Notes under the pieces: generated by a model
Told to the model about the DNA's origin: nothing
The model's database searches: none
The model's input: the letters and a program-made list of their open reading frames with translations, nothing else
Part shown: positions 18,923-28,141 of the stretch, piece by piece
Numbering within the stretch: the stretch's first letter is position 1
Layout: each line of letters opens with the position of its first letter
Position numbers and translations under genes: made by a program
Source of the DNA: Granulicatella elegans
GTDB lineage: Bacteria; Bacillota; Bacilli; Lactobacillales; Aerococcaceae
Direction: 5' to 3'
Assembly (NCBI RefSeq): GCF_020735385.1
Contig: NZ_CP085953.1
Location: 1,364,001 to 1,428,000, forward strand
DNA: 64,000 bases

Positions 18923-18963
18923 CTAAAGAGCAAAAAGCCCTTCAAAGGTGATTTGCTCTTTAG
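18923..18963 (+). repeat. intercistronic hairpin between pdhB and pdhC
   Basis: Perfect 12-base-pair stem CTAAAGAGCAAA / TTTGCTCTTTAG with a 17-base loop that can fold further (CCTT/AAGG). There is no T run after it, so it is more likely an mRNA processing or stability structure, or a weak attenuator, than a complete terminator. Confidence 0.75.
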
Positions 18964-19000
18964 AATATTTAAGTAAAAAATTAAGAAGGGATGTACAAGT

Positions 19001-20584
19001 ATGGCTTTCCAATTTAAAATGCCTGATATCGGTGAAGGTATCGCAGAAGGCGAAATCGTAAAAATCGACATTAAAGTCGGTGACACAATCCAAGAAGATG
19101 ATATTTTATTTGAAGTACAAAACGACAAATCTGTAGAGGAAATTCCATCTCCAGTAAGTGGTACAATCTTAGAAGTTAAGGTTCAAGAAGGAACAGTAGC
19201 ACGTGTAGGAGATATTATCGTTGTAATCGATGATGGTTCTGGTTCAGCAGAAGCAGCACCAGCTGCAACACCAGCAGCAAGTGCACCAGCGGCTCCGGCA
19301 GCAGGTGTATTCCAATTCAAATTACCAGATATTGGTGAAGGAATTGCAGAAGGTGAAATCGTAAAAATTGATGTTAAAGTAGGCGACACGATCGCAGAAG
19401 ATGACATTTTATTTGAAGTACAAAATGATAAATCTGTAGAAGAAATTCCATCTCCAGTAAGTGGAACAATTACTGCAGTTTTAGTATCTGAAGGAACAGT
19501 AGCACATGTAGGGGATGTTATTGTTGAAATCGCAGCAGAAGGAGTTGCACCAGTTGTAGCACCAACGGCTCCAACAGCACCAGCATCTAGTCCAGCATCA
19601 GCGGCTCCAGCACAACCAACAGGAGTTCCAGCAGCAAGCAATCCAGGTAAATTAGTATTAGCTATGCCATCAGTACGTCAATACGCACGTGAAAAAGGTG
19701 TTGATATCACAGCAGTTGTTCCAACAGGTAAAGGTGGACGTGTTACTCGTGAAGATATCGACAACTTTGGTGGATCACCAGTTGCAGCTCCAGCAGTAGA
19801 AGCAGCAGCACCAGCAGCGGCTCCAGCACCAGCATCAGCAGCTAAAGCAGAACCAGCTAAACCATTTGTAGGTTCAGCAGAACGTGAAGAACGCGTGAAA
19901 TTAACTCCAATGCGTAAAGCAATTTCTAAAGCAATGGTGAATAGCAAACATACAGCTCCTCACGTAACATTACATGATCAAGTTGAAGTTTCTAAACTAT
20001 GGGATCACCGTAAGAAATTCAAAGATATTGCTGCAGCACAAGGTACTAAATTAACATTCTTACCATATGTTGTTAAAGCATTAGCAGTAGCAATGAAAAA
20101 ATTCCCTGTATTAAATGCTTCAATTGATGATGCAACACAAGAAATTGTCTACAAAAACTACATCAATATCGGTATTGCAACTGATACAGATTTAGGATTA
20201 TTCGTTCCAAATATTAAAGACGCAAATACTAAGAGCATGTTCGGAATTGCTGATGAAATTAATGCATTAGCAGCTAAAGCTCACGAAGGTAAATTAACTG
20301 CAGCTGACATGGGACACGGAACAATTACAATTTCAAATATTGGTTCAGTAGGTGGTGGCTGGTTCACTCCAGTTATTAACTACCCTGAAATAGCGATTTT
20401 AGGTGTAGGTACAATCGTTCGTGAACCAGTGATTAACGAAAATGATGAAATCGTAATCGGACGTAACATGAAATTATCATTAAGTTTCGACCACCGTATC
20501 GTGGACGGAGCTACTGCTCAAAAAGCAATGAACGAATTAAAACGTTTATTAGCTGATCCAGAATTATTATTAATGGAAGCTTAA
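19001..20584 (+). CDS. pdhC: dihydrolipoamide acetyltransferase (E2), two lipoyl domains
   Basis: Core of the pyruvate dehydrogenase complex, 527 residues. Two nearly identical lipoyl domains carry the lipoylation lysine in the DKS motif at Lys43 and Lys144. Ala/Pro-rich linkers separate them from the peripheral subunit-binding domain ([19 protein letters not shown], about 224-258) and the catalytic domain ending in SFDHRIVDG with active-site His498. Two lipoyl domains are seen in E2 of some lactic acid bacteria, whereas Bacillus has one. Start ATG 19001 after AGAAGGGATG. Confidence 0.96.
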   Translation: MAFQFKMPDIGEGIAEGEIVKIDIKVGDTIQEDDILFEVQNDKSVEEIPSPVSGTILEVKVQEGTVARVGDIIVVIDDGSGSAEAAPAATPAASAPAAPAAGVFQFKLPDIGEGIAEGEIVKIDVKVGDTIAEDDILFEVQNDKSVEEIPSPVSGTITAVLVSEGTVAHVGDVIVEIAAEGVAPVVAPTAPTAPASSPASAAPAQPTGVPAASNPGKLVLAMPSVRQYAREKGVDITAVVPTGKGGRVTREDIDNFGGSPVAAPAVEAAAPAAAPAPASAAKAEPAKPFVGSAEREERVKLTPMRKAISKAMVNSKHTAPHVTLHDQVEVSKLWDHRKKFKDIAAAQGTKLTFLPYVVKALAVAMKKFPVLNASIDDATQEIVYKNYINIGIATDTDLGLFVPNIKDANTKSMFGIADEINALAAKAHEGKLTAADMGHGTITISNIGSVGGGWFTPVINYPEIAILGVGTIVREPVINENDEIVIGRNMKLSLSFDHRIVDGATAQKAMNELKRLLADPELLLMEA

Positions 20585-20598
20585 TTATAAATTAGTTG

Positions 20599-20628
20599 TA
20601 CGACGTAAACCCTTTGGTATACGTCGTA
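20599..20628 (+). repeat. intercistronic hairpin between pdhC and pdhD
   Basis: Thirteen-base-pair stem with one mismatch (TACGACGTAAACC / GGTATACGTCGTA) and loop CTTT. Like the hairpin before pdhC it lacks a T run, suggesting processing, stability or stoichiometry control inside the operon. Confidence 0.75.
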
Positions 20629-20660
20629 TGACTATTGAAAACTTTTAAGAGGTGAAAAAG

Positions 20661-22067
20661 ATGGTAGTAGGCGATTTCGCTATTGAACTAGATACAGTCG
20701 TAATTGGTGCCGGCCCTGGTGGTTACGTTGCTGCAATTCGTGCAGCTCAAGAAGGACAAAAAGTTGCGATTATTGAAAAAGAATATATTGGTGGTGTGTG
20801 TTTAAACGTTGGATGTATTCCATCTAAAGCATTAATTTCTGCAGGACACCATTATCAAGAAGCTCAACATTCTGAAGTTTTCGGAGTAACTGCTAAAGAA
20901 GTAGTGTTAGATTTTGCTAAAACTCAAGAATGGAAAGATAACCAAGTTGTTAAAAAATTAACTTCTGGTATTGAGTACTTATTAAAGAAAAATAAAGTTG
21001 AAATCATTCGAGGAGAAGCTTTCTTAGTAGATGAGCACACATTACGTGTTGTGACTGAAGATTCTGCTCAAACATATTCATTCAACCATGCAATCGTTGC
21101 AACTGGTAGCCGTCCAATTGAAATCAAAGGTTTTAAATTTGGTGGACGTGTGATTGATTCAACTGGTGGTTTAGGGTTAAAAGATGTTCCTAAAAAATTA
21201 GTTGTTATCGGTGGTGGAGTTATCGGTTCAGAATTAGGTGGCGCATATGCTAACTTAGGTTCTGAAGTAACAATTTTAGAAGGTGCTCCAAGCATTCTTT
21301 CAATGTTCGATAAAGACATGGTGAAATTAGTAGAAGATGATTTCGCTAAAAAAGGTGTTACAGTTATTACTTCTGCAATGGCTAAAGAAGCTGTTGATAA
21401 TGGAGATAGCGTAACCGTGAAATTCGAAGTAGAAGGTAAAGAGCAATCAATCGTTGCTGATTATGTAATGGTTGCTGTAGGACGCCGCCCAAACACTGAT
21501 GAATTAGGATTAGACGTTGTAGGTGTTGAAATGACTGAACGTGGTTTAGTGAAAGTAGATAATCAAGGACGTACAAATATTAAAAATATTTTTGCAATTG
21601 GAGATATCGTTCCTGGTGCAGCATTAGCGCATAAAGCAAGTTATGAAGGTAAAATTGCTGCTGAAGCAATCTCAGGTAAATCAGTTGCTGTTGACTATCG
21701 TGCAATGCCAGCTGTTGCCTTCACTGATCCAGAATTAGCTTCTGTTGGTTATACACAACAACAAGCAAAAGATGCTGGATTAAAAGTGAAAGCATCTAAA
21801 TTCCCTCTAGCAGGAAATGGTCGTGCAATTTCATTAAATGCAACGGAAGGTTTCGTTCGTTTAATTACTACAAAAGATGACAACGTAATTGTAGGAGCTC
21901 AAGTAGCAGGGGTAAACGCAAGTGACTTAATTGCAGAATTAGGGTTAGCTGTTGAAGCTGGTATGAATGCAGAAGATATCGCACTAACAATTCACTCACA
22001 TCCATCATTAGCTGAAGTAATTATGGATACAGCTGAATTAGCATTAGGAATGCCAATTCATATTTAA
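20661..22067 (+). CDS. pdhD: dihydrolipoamide dehydrogenase (E3)
   Basis: FAD enzyme that reoxidises the E2 lipoyl groups with NAD+. In 468 residues: FAD-binding [17 protein letters not shown] (13-30), the redox disulfide Cys47/Cys52 in [16 protein letters not shown]-binding [23 protein letters not shown] segment FAIGDIVPG and the C-terminal active-site [12 protein letters not shown] 20661 follows AAGAGGTG; the GTG at 20652 is part of that ribosome binding site. Last gene of the operon, closed by a strong terminator. Confidence 0.95.
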   Translation: MVVGDFAIELDTVVIGAGPGGYVAAIRAAQEGQKVAIIEKEYIGGVCLNVGCIPSKALISAGHHYQEAQHSEVFGVTAKEVVLDFAKTQEWKDNQVVKKLTSGIEYLLKKNKVEIIRGEAFLVDEHTLRVVTEDSAQTYSFNHAIVATGSRPIEIKGFKFGGRVIDSTGGLGLKDVPKKLVVIGGGVIGSELGGAYANLGSEVTILEGAPSILSMFDKDMVKLVEDDFAKKGVTVITSAMAKEAVDNGDSVTVKFEVEGKEQSIVADYVMVAVGRRPNTDELGLDVVGVEMTERGLVKVDNQGRTNIKNIFAIGDIVPGAALAHKASYEGKIAAEAISGKSVAVDYRAMPAVAFTDPELASVGYTQQQAKDAGLKVKASKFPLAGNGRAISLNATEGFVRLITTKDDNVIVGAQVAGVNASDLIAELGLAVEAGMNAEDIALTIHSHPSLAEVIMDTAELALGMPIHI

Positions 22068-22082
22068 TAATATTTACGTTTG

Positions 22083-22110
22083 AAAGACCGAGTTTTCTCG
22101 GTCTTTTTTT
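22083..22110 (+). terminator. rho-independent terminator of the pdh operon
   Basis: Perfect ten-base-pair stem AAAGACCGAG / CTCGGTCTTT, loop TTTT, followed by a T run. Confidence 0.92.
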
Positions 22111-22132
22111 GGTATTTCGAAAACATTTTGAG

Positions 22133-22161
22133 TTGCACATCCTCTCTAATGGGTATAGAAT
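22133..22161 (+). promoter_or_regulatory. promoter candidate for the MATE exporter
   Basis: TTGCAC (22133-22138), 17-base spacer, TAGAAT (22156-22161), placed between the pdh terminator and the exporter start. Confidence 0.5.
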
Positions 22162-22193
22162 AGAGTGTAATTTTTAAAAGAAGGAGAGAAGGC

Positions 22194-23573
22194 ATGGAAG
22201 AAGGGATAAATCAGAAGTTTAATAAAACAGAATTAAGAATGAATATTTTTCATATTGTATGGCCTGTTTTTATTGAAGTGTTATTAGGCTCTTTATTTGG
22301 AATGATTGATATGATGATGGTAGGGCGTATTCCAGAATATGCAGCTCAAGCAGTATCTGCTGTTGGAATGACGAACCAACCCGTATTTTTAGGATTAAGT
22401 TTTGTTCAAGCATTGAATGTAGGTGGAACAGCCATCATTGCTCGTTATTATGGAGCGAAGAAATATAAAAATATTAGCCTAGTATTAAAACACGTCATGT
22501 TACTAGCAATGCTAGGATTTGTGCTTCCTATTTCAGTGTTAATGATTGTATTAGCTTCCTATGTATTATCCTTTTTAGGGGCAGATTCTTCTGTTATTGA
22601 AGTTGGGTTAGGATATTTTAGAGTGATTATGCTTGGATTTATTTTTCAATCATTTTCATTTACGATGACTGCCGCTTTGCGTGGGATTGGTGAAACAAAA
22701 ATTCCTATGCAGAATAATGTAATCGCCAATAGTTTAAATGTACTAGGAAATGCGGTGTTAATTTATGGTTTATTTGGTTTCCCAGTGCTTGGAGTAACTG
22801 GGGCAGCGATTTCAACAGCATTAAGTAATGTTATTGCGATGTCGTTAAACTTAAGGTATGTGTTATCTAAAAAGAGTGTTTTATATTTAGATTTTAAGGA
22901 AAAATTTGAATTTCGTTTTGAAATGATGAAAGATTTAATTCGAATCGGATTGCCGACAGCTTTAGAACAATTAGCATTAAGAGTGGGGATTATTTCATTT
23001 TTAAATATTGTTTCTGGATTGGGGACAAATGTTTATGCAGCACATCAAATTTCATTAAATATTTTAAATCTAACTTATTCACCTGCTCAAGCTTTTGGGA
23101 TTACAGCTTCCACTTTAATGGGGCAATCTCTTGGAGCGAAAAATGAACAATTGGCAAGGTTGTATACAAGAATGTGTCAACGAATAGGTTTTGTCATTGC
23201 CATCGGGATGTCACTATTTATCTTTTTTGGTTCGAAAACTTTAGCAGAATTTTACTCCACAGACACTGAAATTATTCGAAATACCATGATTGCCTTAACG
23301 ATTGTGGCGTTCGTTCAACCATTTCAAAGTCATCAATTAATTACTTCAGGTGCACTAAGAGGAGCAGGGGATACTGTTTGGCCTTTGATTGCCATTTTTG
23401 TAGGGTCAGTGTTAATTCGAGTTAGTTTAGGTTATGTATTTGTCAATATATTTTACCTTGGTCTAGCAGGAGCATGGTACGCAGTATTTATTGACCAATT
23501 TATTCGTTGGCTCATTATTTTATTTAGATTTAAATCAGGAAAATGGAAGTATATTCGCATTAACTTAGATTAG
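22194..23573 (+). CDS. MATE family efflux transporter
   Basis: 459-residue integral membrane protein with about 12 hydrophobic segments in two homologous halves, as in multidrug and toxic compound extrusion antiporters. Family-like features are WPVFIEVLLGSLFGMIDMMM near the N-terminus, the AALRGIGETKIPMQNNV loop in the first half and its counterpart GALRGAGDTVWPL in the second. Substrates (drugs or metabolites) and coupling ion cannot be told from sequence. AAGAAGGAGAG precedes ATG 22194. It seems to be transcribed alone. Confidence 0.9.
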   Translation: MEEGINQKFNKTELRMNIFHIVWPVFIEVLLGSLFGMIDMMMVGRIPEYAAQAVSAVGMTNQPVFLGLSFVQALNVGGTAIIARYYGAKKYKNISLVLKHVMLLAMLGFVLPISVLMIVLASYVLSFLGADSSVIEVGLGYFRVIMLGFIFQSFSFTMTAALRGIGETKIPMQNNVIANSLNVLGNAVLIYGLFGFPVLGVTGAAISTALSNVIAMSLNLRYVLSKKSVLYLDFKEKFEFRFEMMKDLIRIGLPTALEQLALRVGIISFLNIVSGLGTNVYAAHQISLNILNLTYSPAQAFGITASTLMGQSLGAKNEQLARLYTRMCQRIGFVIAIGMSLFIFFGSKTLAEFYSTDTEIIRNTMIALTIVAFVQPFQSHQLITSGALRGAGDTVWPLIAIFVGSVLIRVSLGYVFVNIFYLGLAGAWYAVFIDQFIRWLIILFRFKSGKWKYIRINLD

Positions 23574-23649
23574 CAAATGAGGGATATACCTTTTTATTTT
23601 CACGAAAAAGGTGTATACTAATCAGTGTACTTTTTGAGGAGGGACTTAT

Positions 23650-23919
23650 TTGGCAAATTATAGTTATCCATTAGACTTGGATTGGACTCACCAAGAAATG
23701 TCTACAGTTATTTCTTTATGGAATGCAGTAGAGGATGCTTATGAATGTGGAATTGAAACAGAAGTATTTATCAAACGATATAAAGATTTCAAAACGATTG
23801 TAAAAAGTATTGGTGAAGAAAAAAGACTTGGTAAAGAATTTGAATCGGTTTCTGGATATAGTTTATACCGTGTCGTTCAAATGAGCAAAAATGCTTCAAA
23901 AAGAATTAAAATGGAATAG
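23650..23919 (+). CDS. UPF0223 family protein (YktA-like)
   Basis: 89-residue cytosolic protein of unknown function matching UPF0223: YSYPLDLDWTHQEMSTVISLW, a central VFIKRYKDFKTIVKS and the C-terminal SGYSLYRVVQMSK. The start is TTG 23650 behind GAGGAGGGA. A TATACT at 23614 is a plausible -10. In Bacillus, yktA is close to the inositol monophosphatase gene, and here such a gene starts 17 bases downstream. Confidence 0.85.
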   Translation: MANYSYPLDLDWTHQEMSTVISLWNAVEDAYECGIETEVFIKRYKDFKTIVKSIGEEKRLGKEFESVSGYSLYRVVQMSKNASKRIKME

Positions 23920-23936
23920 TAGAAAGGATGGTAGTT

Positions 23937-24716
23937 ATGGATTTATTTGCGACACATTTATTAGTCAATGATTGGATTATGGAGGCTGGAAATAAAATTC
24001 GTCATAGCTTTGATGAATCAATTACAGTGGATACAAAAACTAGTCGTAATGACTTAGTTACGAATGTCGATAAAGAAATCGAACAATTTTTAATTTCAAA
24101 AATTCGTGAACAATTCCCAACACATAAAATTATGGGAGAAGAAGGATTCGGTGACGAATTAACTTCAATGGACGGGTATGTATGGTTAATCGATCCAATC
24201 GATGGAACATTGAACTTTGTAAAACGTCAAGAAGATTTTGGGATTATGGTTGCTTTATATAAAGATGGCGTTGGTTTATTAGGTTACATTTATGATGTAA
24301 TGCGTGACCGCTTTGTTTATGGTATTAAAGATTACGGTGCTTATTGCAATGGTCGTCGTTTATCTAAACCAGAAGTTCACAGTATCGGTGATAGTTCTAT
24401 TAACGTAAACGGATTTATGTTATTAGAAGCAAATGAAAAAGAAGCATCAATGATTCGTAAAGCAATGGTAACTCGTACTTATGGAGCTTCTTCAATTGAA
24501 CATATTCAAGTAGTATTAGGAAAATCTGTTGCTTATGTATCAACATTATTAGCACCATGGGATATTGCTGCTGGTATGGTAATTGCAAAAGAATTAGATT
24601 TACACTATAGTACAGTAGATGGAAAAGAAGTTGATTTCTTAGTACCAAATAAAAAGACTACAGGAGTTATCTGTTCTAAAGATATTGCAGAAGAAATTAT
24701 TGCAGCGTTTAAATAA
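23937..24716 (+). CDS. inositol monophosphatase family protein
   Basis: Mg2+-dependent sugar-phosphate phosphatase family (IMPase/SuhB/FIG superfamily), 259 residues. Metal-binding motifs are GEE at Glu68-Glu69 and DPIDGT from Asp86 to Thr91, with the third site in LLAPWDIAAG. Substrate could be myo-inositol-1-phosphate, a nucleotide-derived phosphate such as pAp, or fructose bisphosphate; sequence does not decide. ATG 23937 is nine bases after AAAGG, better spaced than the ATG at 23928. Closed by its own terminator. Confidence 0.88.
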   Translation: MDLFATHLLVNDWIMEAGNKIRHSFDESITVDTKTSRNDLVTNVDKEIEQFLISKIREQFPTHKIMGEEGFGDELTSMDGYVWLIDPIDGTLNFVKRQEDFGIMVALYKDGVGLLGYIYDVMRDRFVYGIKDYGAYCNGRRLSKPEVHSIGDSSINVNGFMLLEANEKEASMIRKAMVTRTYGASSIEHIQVVLGKSVAYVSTLLAPWDIAAGMVIAKELDLHYSTVDGKEVDFLVPNKKTTGVICSKDIAEEIIAAFK

Positions 24717-24724
24717 TAATAATC

Positions 24725-24752
24725 GAGTCGTAAGATTTTACGGCTCTTTTTT
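24725..24752 (+). terminator. rho-independent terminator after the IMPase-family gene
   Basis: Nine-base-pair stem GAGTCGTAA / TTACGGCTC (one G-U), loop GATT, then TTTTTT. Confidence 0.88.
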
Positions 24753-24765
24753 ATAAGGAGAATTT

Positions 24766-25311
24766 ATGAATATTGCAGTTTATTGTGATGCTAGTCAAAG
24801 TAATTGTCCAACTTTCGATGAAAGAACAGAGGAACTAGGAAAATGGATGGCGCTGAAGAATCACACTCTTGTTTACGGTGGAGGAAATACTGGCTTAATG
24901 GGTATAGTAGCTACAGCTGTGATGCAAACTGGGGGAAAAGTTATTGGTGTCATGCCACAGTTTTTAGTGAATCGTGAAATCGCAAAAAAAGACATTACAA
25001 AACTTGATATTGTTGAAACGATGTCAGAACGTAAAAACAAGATGATTGAATTAAGTGAAGCGTATATTGCACTTCCTGGAGGGCCTGGAACACTAGAAGA
25101 AATTGCAGAAATAGTTTCATGGGTAAGAGTCGGTCAAACGAATGGAATTTGTATTTTTTACAATATGGAAGGGTATTATGACCATTTAGAAGCGTTCTTT
25201 AATCATATGGTGACGACAAACTTACTAAGTCAGGAAGATAGAAATCAAATCTATTTTGCAAAGTCACTTGATGAAATTGAAAAATTAATTGAAAACTTAG
25301 AAAAGCGTTAG
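24766..25311 (+). CDS. LOG family protein (cytokinin riboside monophosphate phosphoribohydrolase-like)
   Basis: 181-residue Rossmann-fold protein of the LOG/TIGR00730 family with the signature PGGPGTLEE and the nucleotide loop GGGNTGLMG. Characterised members release a purine base from nucleoside 5'-monophosphates such as AMP, so a role in purine turnover is plausible. It is separated from the downstream nucleoside-salvage operon by a promoter, so any functional link is inference. ATG 24766 follows TAAGGAG. Confidence 0.85.
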   Translation: MNIAVYCDASQSNCPTFDERTEELGKWMALKNHTLVYGGGNTGLMGIVATAVMQTGGKVIGVMPQFLVNREIAKKDITKLDIVETMSERKNKMIELSEAYIALPGGPGTLEEIAEIVSWVRVGQTNGICIFYNMEGYYDHLEAFFNHMVTTNLLSQEDRNQIYFAKSLDEIEKLIENLEKR

Positions 25312-25342
25312 AGGAGAGTATGACGCTTTTTAATATTTGGTA

Positions 25343-25386
25343 AAAATTGGAAAAATACAAATTAAATATTGTTTTTATCCAATTTT
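25343..25386. promoter_or_regulatory. inverted-repeat operator candidate around the salvage-operon promoter
   Basis: Perfect nine-base inverted repeat AAAATTGGA (25343-25351) and TCCAATTTT (25378-25386), the arms flanking the -35 hexamer. Spacing of about 35 bases centre to centre suits a dimeric or looping repressor. The DeoR-family regulator at the end of the same operon is the obvious candidate ligand; that link is inference. Confidence 0.5.
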
Positions 25387-25397
25387 AGTGTTATACT
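25369..25397 (+). promoter_or_regulatory. promoter of the nucleoside-salvage operon
   Basis: TTGTTT (25369-25374), 17-base spacer, TATACT (25392-25397), with the first gene starting 32 bases downstream behind AAAGGAGG. Confidence 0.65.
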
Positions 25398-25428
25398 TCA
25401 CGTATAAGAGGTAAAGGAGGAAGTATAT

Positions 25429-26352
25429 ATGGTAAATGTTAATATAGACTTAATAAAAAGATTGGAAAAACCCAAAAATAAAGTAGATGTCGTTTTAGAT
25501 ACAGATGCTTTTAATGAAATAGATGATCAATTTGCTTTGGCATATTTAATCCAATCTTCAGAAAAATTAAATTTGAAAGCGGTTTATGCGGCACCTTTTG
25601 ATAATCATCATTCATCAGGACCTGAAGATGGAATGGAAAGAAGTTTCGAAGAAATATTTAAAGTATATGATTTAATGAAAGAAACAAGATTCCACGATGT
25701 CACTTTTAAGGGAGCAACTCAATTTTTAGAGAATAATGTTACTTATTGTGATTGTGATGCTGTGAATGATTTAGTTGAACGATCAAAGGGATATAGCAAA
25801 GAAAATCCTTTATATGTTATTGGAATTGCTGCAGCAACAAATATCGCATCAGCTATTATTAAAGATAAAACCATTGTAGATAGAATAGTAATTTTATGGC
25901 TTGGTGGATTAAGTTATGATTGGCATGATAATCGTTCATTTAATTCAGGTCAAGATGTGATTGCAGCGCAAGTTCTATTAGATTCATATGTGCCATTAGT
26001 ACAATTTCCAGGAAAAGGTGTTATTGATCATTTTACAACTACTGGACCAGAATTAGAATATTGGCTAAAAGGGAAAAATGATTTCTGTGATTATATGATT
26101 GAAAAAACAGCAGAAGAAGCAAGAATTACTTATGGTGGTAAAGTTTGGTCTAGAGCAATTTGGGATGTGGTTCCTGTTGCTTGGTTGTTAGATGGCGAAT
26201 TTATGTTAGATAAACTAGTTACTAGCCCTATTATGCAAGAAAACCATTATTATAGTAATGATCCGAGAAGACATTTTATAAAGTATGTGTATAGTGTCAA
26301 TAGAGACAATCTAATGAATGATTTATTTGAAAAAATGGCACGTTTTAATTAG
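25429..26352 (+). CDS. inosine/uridine-preferring nucleoside hydrolase family protein
   Basis: Hydrolyses the N-glycosidic bond of ribonucleosides to base and ribose. The 307-residue protein has the calcium-binding aspartate cluster near the N-terminus as DTDAFNEIDDQFAL (Asp24, Asp26, Asp32, Asp33), two residues longer than the classical DTDPGxDD form but typical of one branch of the family. Other family features are the central IGIAAATNIASAI and LGGLSYDWHDNRSFN. First gene of the operon, so it probably acts on the nucleosides imported by the ABC system encoded next. No signal peptide, so cytosolic. Confidence 0.87.
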   Translation: MVNVNIDLIKRLEKPKNKVDVVLDTDAFNEIDDQFALAYLIQSSEKLNLKAVYAAPFDNHHSSGPEDGMERSFEEIFKVYDLMKETRFHDVTFKGATQFLENNVTYCDCDAVNDLVERSKGYSKENPLYVIGIAAATNIASAIIKDKTIVDRIVILWLGGLSYDWHDNRSFNSGQDVIAAQVLLDSYVPLVQFPGKGVIDHFTTTGPELEYWLKGKNDFCDYMIEKTAEEARITYGGKVWSRAIWDVVPVAWLLDGEFMLDKLVTSPIMQENHYYSNDPRRHFIKYVYSVNRDNLMNDLFEKMARFN

Positions 26353-26363
26353 GGGGAAGTATT

Positions 26364-27245
26364 ATGGTATCAAGTTTTTTTAAAAAAAGATTATTTCAAA
26401 AAGTTGAACCATATCTATATTTATTACCAGCATTAATAGTAATATTGACATTTACATACTATCCTTTTTTGCAAAATGTCATTAATAGTACTTATATTGT
26501 TAATGCTGCTGGTTTAAGAAAAAACTTTGTAGGATTAGAAAATTACAGAAAAATTTTAACGAATCCTGTATTTTTACAAGCTATAAAAAATACGATTATA
26601 TTTGCAGCTTGTACAATTCCTTTATCTTTGATTGTAGGACTAATTTTAGCATTAATTGCTAGAGAAAAAACTAAATTATCACCTGTATATGAAGCGTTAT
26701 TTTCATTACCAATGGCAATGTCATTATCAGTTATGGCTGTTATTTTTCAATTAATGTTGAATCCAACACTAGGTATTGTAAATAGAACACTTGGACTTGA
26801 AATTAATTGGTTAAGAGAAACTTTAACAGCATTACCTGCATTAATTGCTATGGAAGTCTGGCTTAATATAGGATTTAATTTTTTATTCTTATTAACGGCA
26901 ATTAGAAATATTCCTGAAGAAATTCTTGAAAGCGCTAAAATGGATGGTGCTAATAGATGGGTAAGATTATATCACATTATATTACCGTGTATTTCACCTA
27001 CTATGCTATTTTTAATTGTTTCTTCAATTGCTAAAGAAATGATTGCCAGTGGATTAACATTGATATTAACACAAGGTGGACCTGATGGTAAAACAGAAAC
27101 AATTGTATCGTTCATTTATAAAAATTCAATTTTAAATCAAAATTATAATGTTGGATATGCTGCTTCAGTAATTGGATTTGTTTTAACATTTATCTTTGTA
27201 TTGATCAGCTTTATTTATGAAAAGAAAGGGGTACATTACGTATGA
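26364..27245 (+). CDS. ABC transporter permease, carbohydrate type (CUT1, MalF-like)
   Basis: 293-residue inner-membrane permease with six predicted helices and the cytoplasmic EAA loop ESAKMDGANRWVRLYHIILP that docks an ATPase. N-terminal YLYLLPALIVILTFTYYPF is typical of the MalF/UgpA branch. Overlaps the next permease by four bases (GTATGA), so the two are coupled. Nucleoside rather than sugar transport is inferred from the flanking nucleoside hydrolase and adenosine deaminase genes. No ATP-binding subunit is encoded in the operon. Confidence 0.88.
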   Translation: MVSSFFKKRLFQKVEPYLYLLPALIVILTFTYYPFLQNVINSTYIVNAAGLRKNFVGLENYRKILTNPVFLQAIKNTIIFAACTIPLSLIVGLILALIAREKTKLSPVYEALFSLPMAMSLSVMAVIFQLMLNPTLGIVNRTLGLEINWLRETLTALPALIAMEVWLNIGFNFLFLLTAIRNIPEEILESAKMDGANRWVRLYHIILPCISPTMLFLIVSSIAKEMIASGLTLILTQGGPDGKTETIVSFIYKNSILNQNYNVGYAASVIGFVLTFIFVLISFIYEKKGVHYV

Positions 27246-28060
27246 AAAAAATAAGTTTAATGAGCTATCAGTTATTTTGTTTAGTAATTGGCTTAATTGT
27301 AATATTCCCTATTATTTATGCGATATCAGTATCTTTTATGCCAGCTGAAGAAATATTGTCCACATCTGTACATTTATTTCCAAAACGATGGACAATTGAA
27401 AACTATATTCAAGCTTTTACTAAGGCTCCATTGTTAAGATATTTGTTAAATTCTTTAATAATGACTTTAGGAGCGACAACAGTTAGATTATTCACAGCAA
27501 GTACTGCGGCTTTTGCTTTTTCCTTCTTTGAATTTAAAGGTAAAAAATTTTTATTCCTATTTTTTATTGGAACAATGATGATACCTAGTGATTTATTGAT
27601 TATTAAAAATTATAGCACTGTAGCAAAGTTAGGTCTTGTTAATACTTATTTAGGTATGATGGTTGTATTTTTTGTAACTATGGTTAATATTTTTGTTATG
27701 CGTCAATATTTTTTATCTTATTCAAAATCGGTAAGAGAAGCAGCATTGATGGATGGTTGTACAAATTTTATGTTCTTCAGAAAAATTTTAATTCCATCCT
27801 CAAAACCTGTATTTATAACAACATTTATTTCTTCTTTTGTAGGAGTATGGAATCAATATTTGTGGCCGTTATTGGTAACTAATCGCAATCAAATGAGAAC
27901 AGCTCAAGTTGCTGTAACTTTGTTAAATTTTCCAGATGCTAGTCCTCATGGCATTGTAATGGCTGCAGCAATTATTATTGTTTTACCTTCAGCAATCATA
28001 TTTATTATATTCCAAAGATATATTAAAAAAGGAATGATGGCTGGAGGAGTTAAGGGATAA
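27242..28060 (+). CDS. ABC transporter permease, carbohydrate type (CUT1, MalG-like)
   Basis: Second permease, 272 residues, six predicted helices, EAA loop REAALMDGCTNFMFFRKILI and the C-terminal FQRYIKKGMMAGGVKG characteristic of MalG/UgpE proteins. It pairs with the MalF-like subunit just upstream. The ATPase presumably comes from elsewhere in the genome, as with the shared MsmK-type ATPases of streptococci. The gene ends 81 bases before the binding-protein gene. Confidence 0.88.
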   Translation: MKKISLMSYQLFCLVIGLIVIFPIIYAISVSFMPAEEILSTSVHLFPKRWTIENYIQAFTKAPLLRYLLNSLIMTLGATTVRLFTASTAAFAFSFFEFKGKKFLFLFFIGTMMIPSDLLIIKNYSTVAKLGLVNTYLGMMVVFFVTMVNIFVMRQYFLSYSKSVREAALMDGCTNFMFFRKILIPSSKPVFITTFISSFVGVWNQYLWPLLVTNRNQMRTAQVAVTLLNFPDASPHGIVMAAAIIIVLPSAIIFIIFQRYIKKGMMAGGVKG

Positions 28061-28094
28061 AATTTTAAACATTTTAAAATAACTAATAAATTAG

Positions 28095-28139
28095 AAAGGA
28101 GTATTAGTTGTAAAAATGTAAAAAAGAAAAGGAGTATTA
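28095..28139 (+). repeat. duplicated ribosome-binding segment before the binding-protein gene
   Basis: The 12-mer AAAGGAGTATTA occurs twice, at 28095-28106 and 28128-28139. The first copy leads to TTG followed directly by TAA, and an ATG-TAA comes six bases later; the second copy serves the real ATG at 28142. Confidence 0.6.
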
Positions 28140-28141
28140 AT

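Noticed and set aside
19183-19947. Minus-strand open frames inside pdhC
   Set aside because: They are mirror frames of the Ala/Pro-rich linkers and lipoyl domains, with low-complexity Ala/Gly/Thr products and no ribosome binding sites.
25312-25428. Catabolite-response (cre) site upstream of the nucleoside hydrolase gene
   Set aside because: I looked for a TGWAANCGNTNWCA match and found none; only the AAAATTGGA inverted repeat stands out.
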